30,931 nt of DNA from Desulfobacteraceae bacterium UBA2245. Lineage in GTDB: Bacteria > Desulfobacterota > Desulfobacteria > Desulfobacterales > UBA2245. The notes below the pieces were generated by a model. The model saw nothing but the letters and a program-made list of their open reading frames with translations. It had not been told where the DNA came from and did not search any database. The stretch's first letter is position 1, and each line of letters begins with the position of its first letter. Shown in pieces: positions 7,511-15,465 of the stretch. The stretch spans positions 1 through 30,931 of the forward strand of contig DDYB01000027.1 in the NCBI GenBank assembly GCA_002347265.1, given 5' to 3'. The position numbers and the translations under genes are program-made.

Positions 7511-7525
7511 AGGAGGGATTTGAAA

Positions 7526-9523
7526 ATGAAAAAAATATTTGCGCTCTTGTTTTTGATGATATTGGGATCGACAATGATTAGTGGTTGTGCAAGTATTCGC
7601 ATTCCAGACACTGCAGCCGGGAAACCGCCCAGTCATGCTGCCTCCTATGACAAGAAAGTCGAATCGGACACCACCTCGCCAACCGTTGCGGACACCACCT
7701 CGCCGACTGTCGCGGACACCACCTCGCCAACCGTTGCGGACACCACCTCGCCGACTGTCGCGGACACCACCTCGGATACTGCTTCGTATACTGTCACGGA
7801 TACTGGCTATGTCCATATCGCTGGCGTTCCAGAGCCGATTATCGGCATTCCGGACCCTCCATTCGGAATTACGACTAACCACACGATATTATACGGTTCA
7901 GGGTCGGGCGCGACTTATGATTATCCGGACGATTCACTTGGACCCGTTCCGTATCGTATTGGACCGGATGGACCTTATACGCATTACATCGATCCTGATG
8001 ATCCGAATTCAACTGATACCAATAATCCGTGCGGTACATACAAGGTCCCAAGAAAAACACAGGGGGCTATTCTTAGCAATCTTGCGGCAGGCAGCGTAGT
8101 CGAGATACACAATTCAACTGCCATAGGCGAAATCCTGAATGGCTCCGGAGCCGCAGCCGCACCTGTTTTTATCCGCGGCGTTCGCGGCAGCGAGCCAACC
8201 ATAACCGGTATTTTCGGAGTTAACTGCAGTTACTTGATTATAGAAAATATTAAATTCGATTTGCTCGACTATTCAAGAAAGACGGTCCGAATTGGTCTTG
8301 AATCATCCAAGCCAATAACCCATGTGGCCGTCCGGCACTGTGAATTCTTCAACGGTAAGGCCAATCCCTACGAAAGCTATCAGCCGATACGGATTATGCA
8401 CGACTGGAACAGCACCGACTTGGTTCAGAACATCGTCATATACAACAACTATTTTCACAACATCGGAGACGAACGCACTATGGATGTAAAGAACGACGTG
8501 GTGTGCGTTTCGATAGACACCAACGCTGTTAACGTGTGGGTGCTCTACAATTACTTTCATAATATCGGTGGCGATGCTGTACAGGTGTCAGCAGACAAGT
8601 GCGACGCAACTTATGTGATACCCAACCATATCTATATCGGAAAAAATTTGTGCCACGACATGTATGAAAATTTTCTCGACCTGAAAATGTGCGAGGATGT
8701 GATTGCATCGCAAAATACCGTCTGGAATACGAATGGATGGAATCCGGATATGGTCCCGTTCAGGTACGGTTTTGGGGATATGACGCCTGACGGCCTGACC
8801 AAAAACAATATCTGGACGCTGTTCAACACCTGCTACGATATTTCCGGAACCGCTGGAATGCACGTTTTCGGCATCATCAGGGAAGGTCGGGTTTTCCCTG
8901 ACGAGATCTATTTCATCGGGAATCTTGTTTACAACCTTCATGCTATCAGCGGCAATGCCTATGCTTTTGGAGCATGGTACTGCCAGAGTGTTTACTGGCT
9001 GAACAACGTGGTGTGGAATGTTGATAAAGGCTTCAGCATCGCGGCGGATTTGGCCGGTAGCTATCCGAATTCACAACAGACGGTGGTGAACAACATCATT
9101 TCCGATCTGCATGCCAGCAGCGTAACGCCGTATCACTTGGAAATGTACGGGCTTCAAGCAGCCCTGGACCGCGCCGAGGTGTCGAACAACATTTATTACG
9201 AGCCCGGCACTGATGCCAAGGTGCGATGGGGCGTTACCAATCCGATCACGTTCGGCACATTGTGGTCGGAATATACATTTGATCAGTTCGCATCTTATGC
9301 GCCGGCCAAAGCGGCAGGCTGTCTGGAAGCAGACCCTCGCCACATCAGCCCTGCGGCTGCGGATTTTCGATTACGATCAGACAGCCCGGCCATAGATGCG
9401 GGTGCGGTTCACGATGCTTATGTCGTTTTTAAAGCAAGGTATGGCATCAGTATTCAAGTGGACTACAGCAATGTTGCCGTTCCAAAACTTGCGGGATACG
9501 ATATCGGAGCTTATGAATATTAG
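7526..9523 (+). CDS. Right-handed beta-helix surface lipoprotein with tandem repeats
   Basis: A 665-residue lipoprotein. The start at ATG 7526 is chosen because AGGAGGG (7511-7517) is 8 bases upstream; a TTG at 7520 is too close to it. The signal peptide ends at the lipobox MISGC, with the lipidated Cys at residue 21 followed by Ala. Next comes a Ser/Thr-rich spacer of eight-residue repeats DTTSPTVA (four full copies plus a partial one), then a long region of parallel beta-helix type with recurring IVIYNNYFHNI, VLYNYFHNI and NNIISDLH rungs, and a C-terminal DSPAIDAGA ... DIGAYEY motif common in pectate-lyase-like and choice-of-anchor proteins. The fold suggests a polysaccharide-binding, lyase or epimerase role at the outer membrane, matching the glycan context, but I can assign no catalytic residues. 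Confidence 0.8.
   Translation: MKKIFALLFLMILGSTMISGCASIRIPDTAAGKPPSHAASYDKKVESDTTSPTVADTTSPTVADTTSPTVADTTSPTVADTTSDTASYTVTDTGYVHIAGVPEPIIGIPDPPFGITTNHTILYGSGSGATYDYPDDSLGPVPYRIGPDGPYTHYIDPDDPNSTDTNNPCGTYKVPRKTQGAILSNLAAGSVVEIHNSTAIGEILNGSGAAAAPVFIRGVRGSEPTITGIFGVNCSYLIIENIKFDLLDYSRKTVRIGLESSKPITHVAVRHCEFFNGKANPYESYQPIRIMHDWNSTDLVQNIVIYNNYFHNIGDERTMDVKNDVVCVSIDTNAVNVWVLYNYFHNIGGDAVQVSADKCDATYVIPNHIYIGKNLCHDMYENFLDLKMCEDVIASQNTVWNTNGWNPDMVPFRYGFGDMTPDGLTKNNIWTLFNTCYDISGTAGMHVFGIIREGRVFPDEIYFIGNLVYNLHAISGNAYAFGAWYCQSVYWLNNVVWNVDKGFSIAADLAGSYPNSQQTVVNNIISDLHASSVTPYHLEMYGLQAALDRAEVSNNIYYEPGTDAKVRWGVTNPITFGTLWSEYTFDQFASYAPAKAAGCLEADPRHISPAAADFRLRSDSPAIDAGAVHDAYVVFKARYGISIQVDYSNVAVPKLAGYDIGAYEY
7667..7774 (+). 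repeat. 24-bp tandem repeats arranged as two identical 48-bp units
   Basis: Four 24-bp units start at 7667, 7691, 7715 and 7739, with a partial fifth from 7763. Units 1 and 3 are identical and units 2 and 4 are identical but differ at synonymous positions from 1 and 3, so the latest duplication was of a 48-bp dimer (7667-7714 = 7715-7762). They encode DTTSPTVA repeats next to the lipid anchor. Copy number could vary by slippage without breaking the frame. Confidence 0.9.
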
Positions 9524-9585
9524 CCGGAGGCGGCCCGGCGCTGTCCAGGCTGCACGGGGAAAATGGTATCCGTTCGAGGCGACAT

Positions 9586-9606
9586 CCCCCTGTCTTGACA
9601 GAGGGG
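9586..9606 (+). repeat. Hairpin CCCC..CTGTC / GACAG..GGGG
   Basis: CCCCCTGTC and GACAGAGGGG pair with one bulged base around a 2-nt centre (TT), 63 bp after the lipoprotein stop. No T-run follows, so intrinsic termination is unlikely from this hairpin alone. Confidence 0.45.
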
Positions 9607-9614
9607 TGACAAAT

Positions 9615-9655
9615 CGCCAGAGCCCGTCATATTTTGAATAGGCCGTGCTCTGGCG
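9615..9655 (+). repeat. 12-bp-stem hairpin downstream of the lipoprotein gene
   Basis: CGCCAGAGCCCG (9615-9626) pairs with CGTGCTCTGGCG (9644-9655) with one mismatch around a 17-nt AT-rich loop. It could be an RNA processing or protection element, or the remains of a mobile-element end. Its function is not assignable. Confidence 0.45.
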
Positions 9656-9666
9656 CATTGCCGTGC

Positions 9667-9696
9667 GCCGTGCCGGACGGCCTGATTCTTGTTTTT
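9667..9696 (+). terminator. Possible rho-independent terminator
   Basis: GCCGT-GCCGG-ACGGC (9667-9681) forms a short stem, followed by CTGATTCTTGTTTTT. The stem is only 5 bp and the T-run starts late, so this is a weak candidate for ending the lipoprotein transcript. Confidence 0.35.
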
Positions 9697-9892
9697 CTGC
9701 ACCTGTCGATGCAATGGCGCTGGCCATTTCATGCAGCTGGTTTTTTGACATTGGCGCCAAAAAGCTTTTACTGAATTTATGGCCATCGTGATTAACGGTA
9801 AGGCTGACGGCGTCTTGCCCCCCAAGTGATGCCTGGTTTGTTTTATCCCGATGAATCTGAAAAATGCAAAGATATCAAAATGGAGAGGTACA

Positions 9893-11068
9893 ATGGAACC
9901 GTTGCCCTTTGAAAGCCCCGTCTATGTTACAAGGCCTTTTCTGCCCGCGATAGACGAGTTTACCCAAGGGCTGAAAGAGATCTGGGAGAACCGGTGGTTG
10001 ACCAACAACGGTCCTGTCCTGAAAAGGTTTCAAGAAAAGCTGTCTGGTTTTTTTGAAACTAATAACATAAGCCTTTTCAACAACGGAACGCTTGCCTTGC
10101 AGATTGGTCTGCAGGGCATGGGCATATCGGGAGAGGTTATCACAACCCCCTTTACCTTTGTCGCCACGACCCATGCGCTTTACTGGAACAAGATCAGACC
10201 GGTTTTTGTGGATATCGAACCGGAGCACTACACAATCGATCCTTCAGCGGTCGAGGCGGCAATCACGCCCTGGACGACAGCTATCCTGGGCGTTCACGTT
10301 TACGGATATCCCTGCCAGCTGCACGCGTTGGCCGACATCGCCCGGCGCCATAACCTCCGGTTGATCTATGATTCAGCCCATGCCTTTGGCGTGAAGTTAT
10401 ACGGAAAGCCTATTTGCCATTTTGGTGACCTGAGCATGTTCAGTTTCCATGCCACCAAGCTTTACCACAGTATAGAAGGCGGAATGCTGACTTTTAAGGA
10501 TTCCGGGCTGCGGCAGACGTTCGACTACCTGAAGAATTTTGGTTTCAGGAATGAGCTGGAGGTGGTCATGCCCGGCACCAACGCCAAAATGAACGAGATG
10601 CAGGCGCTGATGGGAACGCTTGTTTTGGACCACCTCTCCGGCCTGATTGAGCGTTCGAGGCTGATCGATGCAGCTTATCGCGAACATCTCAAAGAAGTTC
10701 CCGGCATTAAATTTCCACCGCTGCTTTCCGGCCATGTTGATTACAATTATGCTTACGAACCCGTGGAGATTATCGAGACGGAATTCGGCAGGAGCCGCGA
10801 TGCGCTGTACGAGGCACTTAAGAAATTCAATATTTATACCCGCCGATATTTTTATCCCCTGCTGACGGATTATGCCTGTTACCGGAATCTTGTTGTCCGC
10901 GATCCGCTGAAAACCGCAAGGGCTGTATCCGAACGCATTCTGACATTGCCGATTTACCCCGATCTTTCCATTAAAGATGTGGAAAGGATATGTGAGGCCA
11001 TCCGATATATTCAGAAAAATTCGGTTAAGCTCTCGGACAGCGGAATGCTTGCTCAGTCAATCGCCTGA
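9893..11068 (+). CDS. DegT/DnrJ/EryC1/StrS sugar aminotransferase (VioA-like)
   Basis: A PLP enzyme that transfers an amino group to a keto-sugar nucleotide. The start at 9893 is supported by GGAGAGG (9882-9888); the frame is open back to 9851. Residues match the family throughout: LTNNGP near the N-terminus, FNNGTLALQIGLQ for cofactor phosphate binding, TPFTFVATTHAL, VHVYGYPC, YDSAHAFGV for the pyridine-contacting Asp, and SFHATKLYHSIEGG with the Schiff-base lysine K189. It most resembles 4-aminotransferases making dTDP-4-amino-4,6-dideoxyglucose, but the substrate may instead be the GDP-4-keto-6-deoxymannose made by Gmd here, giving GDP-perosamine. It is followed by GNAT and ATP-grasp genes that may modify the new amine. 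Confidence 0.85.
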   Translation: MEPLPFESPVYVTRPFLPAIDEFTQGLKEIWENRWLTNNGPVLKRFQEKLSGFFETNNISLFNNGTLALQIGLQGMGISGEVITTPFTFVATTHALYWNKIRPVFVDIEPEHYTIDPSAVEAAITPWTTAILGVHVYGYPCQLHALADIARRHNLRLIYDSAHAFGVKLYGKPICHFGDLSMFSFHATKLYHSIEGGMLTFKDSGLRQTFDYLKNFGFRNELEVVMPGTNAKMNEMQALMGTLVLDHLSGLIERSRLIDAAYREHLKEVPGIKFPPLLSGHVDYNYAYEPVEIIETEFGRSRDALYEALKKFNIYTRRYFYPLLTDYACYRNLVVRDPLKTARAVSERILTLPIYPDLSIKDVERICEAIRYIQKNSVKLSDSGMLAQSIA

Positions 11069-11117
11069 TTCAATGCAGCCAATACGAAAAACCACGGATT
11101 GAAATTCCGGTATAATC

Positions 11118-11588
11118 ATGTTTGAAAACGAAATTATTGAAACTCCAACCCCAGCCCAAAAAGCAGCCATTGAGCGATTTCTGTCTGAAATGGATAATGA
11201 ATTTGAACAGCCGCTTTCAACACGCATGCCCATAGCGGACTATCTGGAAAAACTGCTGAAATACGGCCACATTATAATGGCCAAATACGGTCAAGATTAT
11301 GCGGGAATGGTGGCGTTTTATTGCAACGACATCCAGAACCAAATTGGCTTTTTAAGCATTCTCGCTGTGAAACCGCGGTACCGGGGTCAAGGCCTTGGAA
11401 CAACGCTTTTCCTGACAATGTTGCATGCCATGCGAAAAGCAGGAATGAAATGCGCTCAGCTCGGTACGTCCGCTAACAATCCTTCCGTGCGGTTATATGA
11501 AAGACTGGGTTTCGAGACGATCCACCAGTACCGGGAAGGCGCGGAATACAACCGCGTTATGATGGAATATGTTTTTCCCATAAGCTGA
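11118..11588 (+). CDS. GNAT-family N-acyltransferase
   Basis: A 156-residue GCN5-type acyltransferase. The acetyl-CoA pyrophosphate-binding loop is R89-GQGLG-94 in VKPRYRGQGLGTT, preceded by the beta strand IGFLSILAV, and followed by the C-terminal element NNPSVRLYERLGFETIH. The position between a sugar aminotransferase and an ATP-grasp gene suggests it acylates the 4-amino group of the sugar, as WecD does for dTDP-fucosamine, or an amino acid attached to it. This is inference from context. No strong ribosome binding site precedes the ATG at 11118, though the gap to the aminotransferase is only 49 bp. Confidence 0.8.
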   Translation: MFENEIIETPTPAQKAAIERFLSEMDNEFEQPLSTRMPIADYLEKLLKYGHIIMAKYGQDYAGMVAFYCNDIQNQIGFLSILAVKPRYRGQGLGTTLFLTMLHAMRKAGMKCAQLGTSANNPSVRLYERLGFETIHQYREGAEYNRVMMEYVFPIS

Positions 11589-11619
11589 TGGGCGCCAATA
11601 TTGGAAAGGGTACAGAACG

Positions 11620-12810
11620 ATGAAGAGAGTACTGTTCCTCGGCGGGGCTGCCGCGCAGGTTCCTGCAATAGAATATGCCAGAATGGCCGGTCATTTCGTG
11701 ATCACAGCGGATTATCTTCCAGACAATCCAGGGCACCGCATCGCCCATGAGTACCACAATTGCAGCACCACGGACAGAGAAGGCATTCTGTCGCTTGCCG
11801 CGTCGCTGGCCCTGGATGGAATCGTTGCATATGCCTCCGACCCGGCGGCGCCGACGGCCGCTTTTGTGGCGGAAAAACTGGGCCTTGCTTCCAATCCGTT
11901 TAAAACCGTTGAAATGCTTACATCCAAGCACCTGTATCGCCGCTTCCTGAAAGAAAACGGATTTTCCTGCCCCAGCTTTGACAGCTATGAATCATGGGAA
12001 AAAATGCAGGTTGATCAAGAGCGCTTTAATCTGCCGGTTGTAGTCAAACCGGTTGATTCGAGCGGCAGCAAGGGCGTTTGCGTGGTGCGGGACTGGCCTG
12101 CGCTGGAGCGGGCGTTCGAGGAAGCGCTTGTCTTCAGCCGCGTTAAAAGAGTCATAATAGAGGAATTCGTAGGTGAAGATGGTGTGCAGATACTGGGAGA
12201 GGGTTTTGTCTGGAAGGGCAGGTTGATCTTATCCTGCTTCGCCAGACATCGGTTCAACGTGTCCATCAATGGGCTTGTTCCGATCGGGGGGGATTTTCCG
12301 TTTGGAAATGTGGAGTTGAAAAAACGCCTGCGGGAAGAACTTCAGAAGTTGATTGATCTGTGCGGATTGAAAATGGGCCCCATGAACCTCGAATTCCGAA
12401 TCGGTTCATCCGGCGAAGTGTATCTGATGGAAGTGGCTCCCCGCAACGGAGGCAATATGATTCCCCAGCTGATTACGCGGGCCACAGGGTTTGATATGGT
12501 TAAAAACACGGTGGACGTGGCTGTCGGGCTGAACTGTGCAATGCCTGAAAAATCCGAAATAAAGGGTTTCTATTCCTATTGCGTGCTGCATTCATCCAGG
12601 GATGGTCAACTCAGGCGGATCTCGTTTTCAGAGGCTCTTGAAAAATGCATTTGTGAATCCAATATCTGGAGCCAACCTGGAGACCATGTCAGCAGGTTTA
12701 CCGGTGCGAACCGGTCTCTGGGGGTTTTGATCTGTTCCTTTTCCTCCGAGGAGGAACAGATGAATATAACCAATAACATTAGCGATCACGTCAGGGTTGA
12801 AGTTGAATAA
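11620..12810 (+). CDS. ATP-grasp ligase, candidate amino-sugar aminoacylase
   Basis: A 396-residue ATP-grasp enzyme of the carbamoyl-phosphate-synthase-like group. An N-terminal Rossmann-like domain begins KRVLFLGGAAAQVPAIEYAR. The ATP-binding part contains VVVKPVDSSGSKGV with nucleotide-binding K143 and the acidic IIEEFVGEDGVQ. The metal-binding end is MEVAPRNGGN with E271 and N276. Such enzymes join a carboxylate to an amine through an acyl phosphate. Between sugar-modifying genes and glycosyltransferases, a plausible task is attaching an amino acid or other acid to the 4-amino sugar; a few O-antigens carry such N-aminoacyl groups. GGAAAGGG precedes the ATG. The 3' end overlaps the next gene by 14 bp. 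Confidence 0.8.
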   Translation: MKRVLFLGGAAAQVPAIEYARMAGHFVITADYLPDNPGHRIAHEYHNCSTTDREGILSLAASLALDGIVAYASDPAAPTAAFVAEKLGLASNPFKTVEMLTSKHLYRRFLKENGFSCPSFDSYESWEKMQVDQERFNLPVVVKPVDSSGSKGVCVVRDWPALERAFEEALVFSRVKRVIIEEFVGEDGVQILGEGFVWKGRLILSCFARHRFNVSINGLVPIGGDFPFGNVELKKRLREELQKLIDLCGLKMGPMNLEFRIGSSGEVYLMEVAPRNGGNMIPQLITRATGFDMVKNTVDVAVGLNCAMPEKSEIKGFYSYCVLHSSRDGQLRRISFSEALEKCICESNIWSQPGDHVSRFTGANRSLGVLICSFSSEEEQMNITNNISDHVRVEVE

Positions 12811-13948
12811 AGAGCAGCTGGCTTTCAAAAGGGATTTGTTCAAAAAGAAACAAACATTTACCCTGCCTTTCGGCCGCGGCGGTGTTGACGCGTGGGAATG
12901 TTCGGACGACGCTCGGCTTTGCGGCGCGCCGGTGGTCAGCGTTTTGATGCTGGCCTATCGCCATGAACCGTATATTGCCCAGGCTATCAAGGGCGTTGTG
13001 CGCCAGAACTTGTCATTTCCCATGGAACTGATTATCGGCGAAGACTGTTCTCCTGACAAAACGCTTGAGGTGGCGCTGTATTACCAGAAGCGATATCCCG
13101 AAATTATCCGGATTCTTTCATCGGACGCCAATGTGGGCGCCAGAAAAAACGCCTACAGGCTGGAGATGTCCGCCCGTGGAAAGTATATTGCTTATTGTGA
13201 GGGGGATGATTGCTGGCACGACGCGGACAAGCTGCGGATGCAGGTGGATTTCCTCGAAAACAATCCGGGCTATGGTATGGCGTTTACCAATGCCGATTAT
13301 TTTGACGTCGCGACAGGCGTTCGAAAAAAAAATGCGGTTCCATTTAAACCGGATCTCTGGCGGGACGATAACGCCTATCTGAGCCAGCTGATGGGAGCGA
13401 CAACTATCTTGCCTTTGACGGTATGCGTTCGGACTTCGCTGTCGCGACAGGTAATCAATGAATGCCAGGAAGTGACGGATTCCGCTTACGCCATGGGGGA
13501 CACACAGCGTTATCTGGAAATCGCCATGCGGACCCGGATCAAATATTTTCCAGCTTCAGCCGCAACCCACAACCTGCTTCCGGAATCTGCATCCCGTTCG
13601 CAGAACATATTGAAAAAGGCCGCATTTGTGGAGTCCGGCAAGCGGCTAACCCTGCACTATCTCGACAAGTATCCCCTGCCGCCCGACCAGGATAAAGAAG
13701 TCCGGCGATGGGTCGCGCTGAGATCTCTTTATTACGCATATTTGTGCCGCGACAGGGACAGAGCCTTCGAAGAAAAAAAAGTGCTTGATAATCTGGGTGT
13801 TGAGCTGCCGTGGAAGTTCAGATTGTATTGGATGGGCAGCCGAGGCTGGTTTGCAAACATTCTGGTCAGCGTCTTGTTCAGAGCGCTGGATGGCGCCCTT
13901 GCCGTTCGCCGGCATGCCACACCTCTGTCCACACATCTCATTCCATGA
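12797..13948 (+). CDS. Family 2 glycosyltransferase
   Basis: A 383-residue GT-A fold inverting glycosyltransferase, cytoplasmic, probably adding one residue to the lipid-linked repeat unit. Seen: VVSVLMLAYRHEPYIAQAI, the nucleotide-binding acidic pair E82-D83 in IIGEDCSPDKT, and EGDD (135-138) in the metal-binding position, followed by W-x-D-x-x-K-L. The C-terminal 100 residues are variable. TTG is the likely start (12797), as no ATG lies near the domain start; a second TTG at 12803 is an alternative. It overlaps the ATP-grasp gene, suggesting translational coupling. Confidence 0.85.
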   Translation: MKLNKEQLAFKRDLFKKKQTFTLPFGRGGVDAWECSDDARLCGAPVVSVLMLAYRHEPYIAQAIKGVVRQNLSFPMELIIGEDCSPDKTLEVALYYQKRYPEIIRILSSDANVGARKNAYRLEMSARGKYIAYCEGDDCWHDADKLRMQVDFLENNPGYGMAFTNADYFDVATGVRKKNAVPFKPDLWRDDNAYLSQLMGATTILPLTVCVRTSLSRQVINECQEVTDSAYAMGDTQRYLEIAMRTRIKYFPASAATHNLLPESASRSQNILKKAAFVESGKRLTLHYLDKYPLPPDQDKEVRRWVALRSLYYAYLCRDRDRAFEEKKVLDNLGVELPWKFRLYWMGSRGWFANILVSVLFRALDGALAVRRHATPLSTHLIP

Positions 13949-13964
13949 AAATAAAGAGATCGCG

Positions 13965-15422
13965 GTGACGGGCAGCAACCTTAGGACCCTTGCCTTCAAC
14001 GGAATTTTCTGGACAGCCGTGGAAACCTACGGCCGCCAGATCATGCAGTTCGCCGTGTCCATTGTGCTGGCGCGCCTGCTTCTGCCGGAGGACTTCGGCC
14101 TTATCGCGGTTGTGATGGTCTTTATTTCTATCGCAAATACCATGGTTGACAGCGGCATGAGTTCGGCATTGATACAAAAACGGAACACCACGGCCGAGGA
14201 TGAAAATACAATTTTTTATACGAACATCGTCATTGCCGCGGTAGTCTATGCGATTTTGTGGTTTGGGGCTTCCCATGTGGCAACTTTTTATGCGATGCCC
14301 TCCTTAAAAGTTTTGCTGAGAACTCTTTCCGTCGGCATTGTCATTTCCTCTTTCAGCCTGATCCATACCACCCTGATTCGAAAACGTCTGGATTTTCGCA
14401 ATTTGTTCTACCGTTCCGCAATTGCCATTCCAATATCCGGCGTTCTCGGAATAGTCGCGGCATATAAGGGGTTCGGCGTCTGGAGTCTGGTGATTCAACA
14501 TCTGTCCAACTCCTTGATCAGCATGATCTGCTACTGGAAAGCGACCCGGTGGCGACCGAAATGGATATTCAGCACGGACTCGTTCAGGGCGCTGTTCGGG
14601 TATGGCAGCAGACAGCTTGGCGCGGGATTGCTGGATACCGCGTTCAATTATATCTATGAAATGGTCATTGCCAAACTTTTTTCCGCCGCAACGCTGGGGT
14701 ATTATTCACGGGCTTCCCATCTTCAGAGGTTTGTCACAAACAATTTTACCAGCATTCCGTATCGAGTCGCCTTTCCCCTTCTTGCAACCGTTAGTCATGA
14801 TGAGAATATTGTTCGAAAAGGAACAGCCCGCCTGCTCAAAACAATGTGTTTGTTTGTATTTCCGGTCATGGCGGGTCTGATGATTGTTGCAGAGCCACTT
14901 GTGGATGTGCTGCTCACCGCCAAATGGCTGCCGTGCGTACCCTATCTTCAACTGCTGTGCGTGGTGGGTTTGCTTTTCCCGATTCATGTCGCCAACGTCA
15001 ATGTGTTGCGCGTTCGGGGCGAAATGCAGCTTTTTCTGAAGCTGGAAATCCTTAAAAAGGCGCTCACCGTGCTGGCTATCGCCATCACATGGCGGCATGG
15101 CATTATCGCCATGCTGTGGGGGCAGATCGTACAGAATGTGGCGGCTCTTTTATTGAATATCCATTATGGCGGGGGAGAAATCCGGTATGGCTTTTTGAAG
15201 CAGCTGAAAGATGCGGCGCCTTATGCCGCCTTGACTTTAGTCATGGCGGGCGCGGCCAGGGCCGCCGGAAATGTCTGGACCGATTCAAGCCTTTTCAGCC
15301 TGATATTTCAGAGCGTTACGGGCGCTGCCGTCTACGCGGCCTGCTGCCGCGTCTTGAAATTGCCGGAATACGCCATGGTATGGGACTGGCTGCGAAACAA
15401 CATCGGAGCAAAAAAAAGCTGA
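13965..15422 (+). CDS. Wzx/WzxC-type polysaccharide flippase
   Basis: A 485-residue MOP-superfamily membrane transporter with about 12-14 hydrophobic segments, which moves the undecaprenyl-linked repeat unit to the periplasmic face. Family marks are ARLLLPEDFGLIAVVMVF near the N-terminus, the interior GYGSRQLGAGLLD and the LGYYSRASHLQ loop typical of the WzxC/RfbX branch. Start: GTG at 13965, 16 bp after the previous stop with AAAGAGA upstream. The frame is open further upstream, inside the preceding gene, but those codons are not protein-like for this family. Together with the Wzy-like protein at 17666 it defines a Wzx/Wzy-dependent pathway. Confidence 0.9.
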   Translation: MTGSNLRTLAFNGIFWTAVETYGRQIMQFAVSIVLARLLLPEDFGLIAVVMVFISIANTMVDSGMSSALIQKRNTTAEDENTIFYTNIVIAAVVYAILWFGASHVATFYAMPSLKVLLRTLSVGIVISSFSLIHTTLIRKRLDFRNLFYRSAIAIPISGVLGIVAAYKGFGVWSLVIQHLSNSLISMICYWKATRWRPKWIFSTDSFRALFGYGSRQLGAGLLDTAFNYIYEMVIAKLFSAATLGYYSRASHLQRFVTNNFTSIPYRVAFPLLATVSHDENIVRKGTARLLKTMCLFVFPVMAGLMIVAEPLVDVLLTAKWLPCVPYLQLLCVVGLLFPIHVANVNVLRVRGEMQLFLKLEILKKALTVLAIAITWRHGIIAMLWGQIVQNVAALLLNIHYGGGEIRYGFLKQLKDAAPYAALTLVMAGAARAAGNVWTDSSLFSLIFQSVTGAAVYAACCRVLKLPEYAMVWDWLRNNIGAKKS

Positions 15423-15465
15423 TTTCAAACCATCCATAGCATACTGAAAGGAAACGTCCGGGTTG

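Larger units (their letters stand above)
9524..9892. other. Intergenic stretch with three successive hairpins
   Basis: Hairpins lie at 9586-9606, 9615-9655 and 9667-9681, the last followed by a T-rich run. No plus-strand gene is convincing. A minus-strand open frame across 9520-9825 has no recognisable motif or start signal. This is the natural end of the lipoprotein transcript and the leader of the aminotransferase gene. Confidence 0.45.

Noticed and set aside
7667..7774. Regular repeats considered as a CRISPR array
   Set aside because: The units are directly adjacent without spacers and are in-frame coding repeats; no cas genes are present.
7496..7882. Minus-strand open frame with GGVRD/GGVRN repeats
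   Set aside because: It is the antisense reading of the DTTSPTVA-coding tandem repeats of the lipoprotein.
13785..13964. N-terminal extension of the flippase into the previous gene
   Set aside because: The extra 60 codons overlap a conserved-frame glycosyltransferase and are Cys/Trp/Pro-rich; the flippase family begins near the GTG at 13965.
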